A stretch of 64,000 bases of DNA from Microbacteriaceae bacterium VKM Ac-2855. GTDB lineage: Bacteria; Actinomycetota; Actinomycetes; Actinomycetales; Microbacteriaceae. A program made the position numbers and the translations under genes. Every line of letters starts with the position of its first letter. Positions within the stretch are counted from its first letter, which is position 1. The notes under the pieces were generated by a model that was given only the letters and a program-made list of their open reading frames with translations, was not told the DNA's origin and did no database searches. The stretch covers positions 1-64,000 of the forward strand of contig JABMLG010000011.1 in NCBI GenBank assembly GCA_013204985.1, given 5' to 3'. Of this stretch, positions 60,386-64,000 are shown piece by piece.

Positions 60386-60922
60386 TCACCGATCGAGCGC
60401 GTTCACCAGACCGTCCTGCACGGCAGCGAGCCAGTCGAAGACGTTGCGAACACCCTCCATCTTCGCGTCGCGGCCCGCCCAATCGGCCTCCGCCCCGTCA
60501 TCATCGATTCCGAGCCGCACTCCGAGTGCGAGGCGCATGTCGGCCAGCGCCCGTAGCCAGGCGAGGGCGCCGGCCGCATCCAAGCGAACCGTCACCTCGC
60601 CGAGCGAGGAGAACGCACGCCGCTTGATGGGCTCGGGCTCGGCAGAGTCCAGCGCCGCGACGACCGCCCGAGCGTTGTCCATCTTGCGTCGCACAAGATC
60701 CTCGGCGGTGAAGCGACGGAACTCCGCCGCCGCTTCCGCGTCGTCACGGTATGCGTCCGGCAGCAGTCGGAGCAGGGCCGGATCCGTGGCCGGCGCCTCC
60801 GCGCGATCCACGCCGTCGAACAACTGCAGCAGCTCGAAGGCGAGTTGGCGCAAGACCTCAGCCTCTTCGCTCTCGAATCGGGCCACCAAGGATCCGCTCG
60901 CGTCGCGTCGGAACATCCGCAT
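60386..60922 (-). CDS. DUF2017 family protein
   Basis: 178 aa. Actinobacterial DUF2017 family: FRRDASGSLVARFESEEAEVLRQLAFELLQL, LLRLLPDAYRDDAEAAAEFRRFTAEDLVRRK and the last block LGIDDDGAEADW. The genes nearly always follow clpS, as here, where the clpS stop and this ATG share one base (TGATG). The function is unknown; the pairing suggests a part in ClpS/ClpP-linked proteolysis. Confidence 0.9.
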   Translation of the reverse strand: MRMFRRDASGSLVARFESEEAEVLRQLAFELLQLFDGVDRAEAPATDPALLRLLPDAYRDDAEAAAEFRRFTAEDLVRRKMDNARAVVAALDSAEPEPIKRRAFSSLGEVTVRLDAAGALAWLRALADMRLALGVRLGIDDDGAEADWAGRDAKMEGVRNVFDWLAAVQDGLVNALDR

Positions 60923-61245
60923 CAGCTCTGGTCCGCCTTCTGAAGCGTCGCCCAGAGACCGTACTCGTGCATCGCTTCGACGTGACGTTCCATCTGCTCA
61001 CGGTTGCCCGTAGCGACGACCGCGCGGCCGTCGTTATGCACCTGCAGCATCAACCGCTCCGCCTGCGCCCTCGAGAAGCCGAAGTAGCTTCGGAAGACGT
61101 AGGAGACGTAACTCATGAGGTTGATCGGGTCGTTCCACACGATCGTGACCCAGGGCACGTCGGCCAGCGACACCGTGCCGGTGTGCTCCTCCACATCCGG
61201 GCGCTCCTGCACATCGGCGGAGGCGGAGGAGAGGGTCGGCGGCAC
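60922..61245 (-). CDS. clpS: ATP-dependent Clp protease adaptor ClpS
   Basis: About 107 aa. N-recognin that brings proteins with destabilising N-terminal residues to the Clp ATPase. WVTIVWNDPINLMSYVSYVFRSYFGFSRAQAERLMLQVHNDGRAVV carries the conserved VWNDP core and the H/D residues of the N-degron pocket. There are two adjacent GTG codons; the second (61245) is six bases after TAGGGT and fits the leaderless rule used here, the first is 61248. Translationally coupled to DUF2017. Confidence 0.92.
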   Translation of the reverse strand: MPPTLSSASADVQERPDVEEHTGTVSLADVPWVTIVWNDPINLMSYVSYVFRSYFGFSRAQAERLMLQVHNDGRAVVATGNREQMERHVEAMHEYGLWATLQKADQS

Positions 61246-61374
61246 CACACCACCCTAAGCGGCCTCGCTCCGACGGAATGCGACGAATTCTCCGATTTGG
61301 TCCGGTCGCGGCTCGTCCTGCTGCGAGGATTGTAGAAGATGAGGAATCGTCTCACGGCTACAGAAGGATCGACC

Positions 61375-62154
61375 ATGACCAGTGCGAGCGCCCCGCTCGA
61401 GACCCAGCCCGAACTCGAACCGACCTCGACGACGTCGGCGACATCATCGCGGCTCGCCGCCGAGATCTTCGGCACCTTCCTGCTCGTCTTCGGAACCATC
61501 GGAACCGCGCTGTTCGCCGCTGCGTTCGGGTTCGACGACGGCACTCCCCTCGGCGTCGGATTCCTCGGCGTCTCCATCGCGATCGGACTGACCGTCTTCA
61601 TCGGCGCGTCGACCGTCGGCCACATCTCGGGAGGCCACTTCAACCCCGCCGTCACCCTCGGACTCGCGGCTGCCGGACGGTTCTCGTGGCGCGGCGTCCT
61701 GCCGTACATCGTCGCGCAGCTGATCGGAGGGGGGCTCGCCTCGAGCCTGCTTGCGGTGATCCTCTCCGGCGGTCCTGACGGTGCCCTCGCGAAAGCACAG
61801 GCCGGCGGATTCGCCTCGAACGGCTTCGGCGAGCACTCCCCCGGCGGGTTCTCGCTCGCAGCGGTGGGCCTCACCGAGATCGTTGCGACCGCGGTGTTCC
61901 TCTTCGTGATCCTCGGGGTCACCGGCTCGCGGGCGATCCCCGGCATCGCGCCGGCGGCGATCGGCGGCACCCTGACTCTGCTGCACCTGGCGACCATCCC
62001 GATCTCGAACACGTCACTCAACCCGGCACGCTCGATCGCGACCGCGATCTACGGCGGCGGCGACGCGATCGGTCAGCTCTGGCTGTTCATCCTGGCGCCC
62101 ATCATCGGCGCCATGATCGCCGGAGCCACGCAGAAGGCGCTGTTCGACCGCTGA
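61375..62154 (+). CDS. Aquaporin (MIP family)
   Basis: 259 aa from ATG 61375 with AGAAGGA upstream. Six membrane helices and two NPA loops: GHFNPAVTLGLAAAG and SLNPARSIATAIYG. The position after the second NPA is Arg, as in the selectivity filter. An ~25-residue Thr/Ser/Glu-rich head precedes helix 1. It likely conducts water (AqpZ type) across the cytoplasmic membrane; glycerol cannot be ruled out. The gene ends 7 bp before a convergent oxidoreductase gene. Confidence 0.92.
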   Translation: MTSASAPLETQPELEPTSTTSATSSRLAAEIFGTFLLVFGTIGTALFAAAFGFDDGTPLGVGFLGVSIAIGLTVFIGASTVGHISGGHFNPAVTLGLAAAGRFSWRGVLPYIVAQLIGGGLASSLLAVILSGGPDGALAKAQAGGFASNGFGEHSPGGFSLAAVGLTEIVATAVFLFVILGVTGSRAIPGIAPAAIGGTLTLLHLATIPISNTSLNPARSIATAIYGGGDAIGQLWLFILAPIIGAMIAGATQKALFDR

Positions 62155-62161
62155 CGCGGCG

Positions 62162-63088
62162 TCACGCCCGAAGCCGGGGCAGCACCTCGCGGGCGATGAG
62201 GTCGAGATGGTCGAGGTCGTGCAGGTCCATGATCTGCAGATAGACCCTCTCGACCCCGTCCGCCGCGATGCCTCCGAGCTTGTCCACGACCTCGGAGACG
62301 GTGCCGGCGAGTCCATCGCGGCGCAGCTCCTCCGGTTCGCGCCCGATTGCGGATGCACGTCGCACGAACTCCGCCTCGTCGCGACCGACGACGGCGATGA
62401 GGGCCGCCGAGTAGACGAGGGAGTCCGCGTCGCGCCCGATCGCGGTGCACGCCGCGCGCACGCGGGCGAACGTCTCCGGGATCGTGCCCGGATCGGGGAA
62501 CGGCAGGTTGAACTCGGTCGCGAAACGCGCGGCCAGTGCCGGCGTCCGCGACACACCCTTGCCGCCGACGATCACGGGCACCGGCAATCGCGCCGGCTTC
62601 GGCAGGGCCGGTGAGTCGACGAGGCTGTAGTTGTCGCCCGCGAACGAGTACGTCGACCCGACCGGTGTCGACCACAGGCCCGTAACGATCTCGAGCTGTT
62701 CCTCGAGCAGGTCGAAGCGTTTGGCCGGGAACGGGATGCCGTACGCCTCGTGCTCCTCGCGGAACCAGCCGGTACCCAGCCCGAGTTCGGCCCGGCCACC
62801 CGACATCTGGTCGACCTGCGCCACCTGGATCGCGAGCAGCCCGGGCCAGCGGTACGTGACGGAGGAGACCAGTGTGCCCAGCGCGATCCGCTCGGTTTCG
62901 CGAGCGAGTCCGGCGAGAGTCGTCCACGCATCCGTCGGGCCCGGGCCCGGGTCGCCGTCGCCCATTCGCAGGAAATGGTCGGAACGGAAGAATCCATCGA
63001 ATCCGAGTCTCTCGGCGGCTTGTGCGACCGCGAGGATCTCGTCGTAGCTGGCGCCCTGCTGGGGTTCGGTGAATATCCGGAAGTCCAT
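62162..63088 (-). CDS. LLM-class F420-dependent oxidoreductase
   Basis: 308 aa from ATG 63088, six bases after CAGGCT (leaderless); a GTG one codon upstream also exists. Luciferase-like monooxygenase fold: MDFRIFTEPQQGASYDEILAVAQAAERLGFDGFFRSDHFL, LGTLVSSVTYRWPGLLAIQVAQVDQMSGGRAELGLGTGW and VIVGGKGVSRTPALAARFATEFN are hallmarks of the F420-using TIGR03560-type branch. Substrate unknown. It is a second LLM protein besides 33,182-34,057, but of a different branch. Confidence 0.87.
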   Translation of the reverse strand: MDFRIFTEPQQGASYDEILAVAQAAERLGFDGFFRSDHFLRMGDGDPGPGPTDAWTTLAGLARETERIALGTLVSSVTYRWPGLLAIQVAQVDQMSGGRAELGLGTGWFREEHEAYGIPFPAKRFDLLEEQLEIVTGLWSTPVGSTYSFAGDNYSLVDSPALPKPARLPVPVIVGGKGVSRTPALAARFATEFNLPFPDPGTIPETFARVRAACTAIGRDADSLVYSAALIAVVGRDEAEFVRRASAIGREPEELRRDGLAGTVSEVVDKLGGIAADGVERVYLQIMDLHDLDHLDLIAREVLPRLRA

Positions 63089-63141
63089 CACTCCAGCCTG
63101 CCAGCTTTCCGCTGGTGACCACGGAGGTGCACACTGTCGGG

Positions 63142-63471
63142 ATGGACGCGAAACTACCGGATGCGCACGCGCTGCATGCTCGACTCGCGGCCGATTTCGC
63201 TGCCGAAGGAGTCGTGCCGAGTCGGATGTTCGGTTCGGATGCGTGGCTGGTCGACGGCAGAGTGGTCGGCCTGATGCAGGATCATCAGGCCGTCTTCAAG
63301 CTCGGCGCAGGATCTCCTCAACTCGCGGACACTCTGCTGCTGCCCGGTGCGGCGCTCTTCGAGCCGGGCGGTTCGGGCCGGCGCTGGAAGGATTGGGTCG
63401 CTGTTCCGATCGGCTCGCACGAGCACTTCGGGCGGCTGCTGGCGGAGGCGGTCGGGGTTACCCGCGCCTGA
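63142..63471 (+). CDS. TfoX N-terminal-domain-like small protein
   Basis: 109 aa from ATG 63142, six bases after CACACT; the frame is open to GTG 63115. SRMFGSDAWLVDGRVVGLMQDHQAVFKLG and GAALFEPGGSGRRWKDWVAVPIG match the TfoX_N fold (Met-Phe-Gly, the DxxFKL strand and W-x-x-V-P). In actinobacteria these are of unknown function and not tied to competence. Confidence 0.8.
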   Translation: MDAKLPDAHALHARLAADFAAEGVVPSRMFGSDAWLVDGRVVGLMQDHQAVFKLGAGSPQLADTLLLPGAALFEPGGSGRRWKDWVAVPIGSHEHFGRLLAEAVGVTRA

Positions 63472-63483
63472 GTCGCGGTCGGT

Positions 63484-63732
63484 TCAGCCGACGCCGGGGT
63501 CGGATCCGTCCGGTTCGGCGCGATGGCGTCCGTGCAGCCGTCGCGACGGCGTGTCGTCGGTTTCGAGCCGCAGTCGCGCATCGGCACCCTCATCGGGCGC
63601 GTCGTCCTCCGGGTCGTCGACCTCTGCCGGATTCTCCGGCGGCACGGGCAGCGACGGTTCGTCGGGATGGTTGCTCGGATAGTTGAAGCTGCTCACGGTG
63701 GGAACCCCGTCCTGCGCGGGACGTGCTCCCAT
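63484..63732 (-). CDS. Small Pro/Asp-rich protein of unknown function
   Basis: 82 aa from ATG 63732 (GAAGAG upstream); a GTG at 63696 giving a 70-aa form (SSFNYPSNHPDEPSLP) is a good alternative. The protein is hydrophilic, Pro- and Asp-rich (PPENPAEVDDPEDDAPDEG), with a basic C-terminus (TPSRRLHGRHRAEP). It is probably disordered. I know no family. Its stop lies 12 bp from that of the convergent TfoX-like gene. Confidence 0.5.
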   Translation of the reverse strand: MGARPAQDGVPTVSSFNYPSNHPDEPSLPVPPENPAEVDDPEDDAPDEGADARLRLETDDTPSRRLHGRHRAEPDGSDPGVG

Positions 63733-63776
63733 CGCACTCTTCGAGCGTAAGCACCCCATCGGCGCCCCGCAACGCC

Positions 63777-63851
63777 GTGCACGCTGTCGCCGTGCACGCT
63801 GTCGCCGTGCACTCTGTCGCCGTGCACGCTGTCGCCTCACCCGCTGTCGCC
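63777..63851. repeat. 15-bp tandem repeat (five units)
   Basis: GTGCACGCTGTCGCC at 63777, 63792, 63807 (one change), 63822, and a degenerate fifth unit at 63837. It is reminiscent of the 19-bp array at 53,942, which also starts GTGCACG. Confidence 0.85.
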
Positions 63852-63857
63852 GTGCCT

Positions 63858-63877
63858 CGTCAAAGAAACGGCAACCC
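63858..63877. repeat. Lone arm of the dispersed CGTCAAAGAAACGG hairpin element
   Basis: The 20 bases from CGTCAAAGAAAC to GGCAACCC are identical to the right arm of the perfect hairpin at 39,144-39,164. The opposing arm is absent here, so this is a broken or half copy. Confidence 0.8.
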
Positions 63878-64000
63878 ATGCTGCCGAGCCGACCCGACCG
63901 CGTCGATCGACGAGGCACGAAGACAACAAACCCCTCACCACCTCACCCACCCCGGCGCGCGCGCAGCGCCGCGCAACCCCCAAGCGCTATCCGGGAAAAC

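Larger units (their letters stand above)
63733..64000. other. Window end without a gene; tandem and dispersed repeats
   Basis: The reverse-strand frame stays open through repeats but has no family feature. 63,777-63,851 is a 15-bp tandem repeat, and 63,858-63,877 is half of a dispersed hairpin (below). Nothing else is seen. Confidence 0.5.

Overview
The window is high-GC chromosomal DNA from an actinobacterium, most likely of the family Microbacteriaceae (Microbacterium or a close relative). The reasons are strong G/C third-position bias, frequent GCGGATGCG words, a DUF7882 gene, DUF222/13E12 HNH endonuclease genes at both ends, a ClpS-DUF2017 pair, HspR-type (HAIR) control of clpB, and many genes whose start codon lies exactly 6 nt after a -10-like hexamer (a leaderless signature). 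I saw no rRNA, tRNA, insertion sequence, prophage or CRISPR array.

Layout. 0-2.1 kb: the tail of an HNH endonuclease gene, then a mostly non-coding stretch with a 146-148 bp tandem repeat. 2.1-16.1 kb: a KdpE-like response regulator with an added repeat tail, then a secreted/surface block. This block holds a subtilase, two parallel beta-helix proteins and a LamG protein, which share Pro-Thr linkers and Big_7/Ig-like domains, together with a polysaccharide pyruvyl transferase, an acyltransferase-3, a UspA protein and a CHAP cell-wall hydrolase. 16.4-29.5 kb: a membrane-linked sulfite-oxidase-like molybdoenzyme, a TetR/MFS efflux pair, a lipoamide dehydrogenase operon, a nitroreductase, a sulfonate-type ABC transporter and acetyl-CoA synthetase. 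29.5-32.2 kb: a DUF7882 gene translationally coupled to a microbial rhodopsin (DTE proton-pump motif), followed by six 206-bp repeats. 32.2-44.7 kb: housekeeping and detoxification genes (DMT exporter, F420/flavin oxidoreductase, NadE, hydrolase, CoA transferase, alcohol dehydrogenase, RadC, short ClpB, GNAT, ArsR with a two-domain AHSA1 protein).

44.9-51.6 kb: an M20 amidohydrolase, then a GntR-controlled operon (DUF1537 acid-sugar kinase, LtnD-like dehydrogenase, GntP permease, class II aldolase) that looks like a four-carbon acid-sugar pathway with an unusual aldolase. 51.7-57.1 kb: a protein joining a rhomboid-like membrane domain to an MprF-type DUF2156 domain, a tandem (double) TetR regulator, and a divergent GH3 beta-glucosidase. 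57.2-64 kb: a complete DUF222 HNH endonuclease, small membrane and lipoproteins, decayed MarR/MFS remnants, a cluster of DnaA-box-like sites, DUF2017/ClpS, an aquaporin, an LLM oxidoreductase, a TfoX-like protein and a small acidic protein.

The most interesting items are the DUF7882-rhodopsin pair and its decayed partial copy at 42.1 kb, the rhomboid-DUF2156 fusion, the variant acid-sugar operon, the shared Big_7/Pro-Thr secretome block, and several families of long perfect hairpins scattered between genes.
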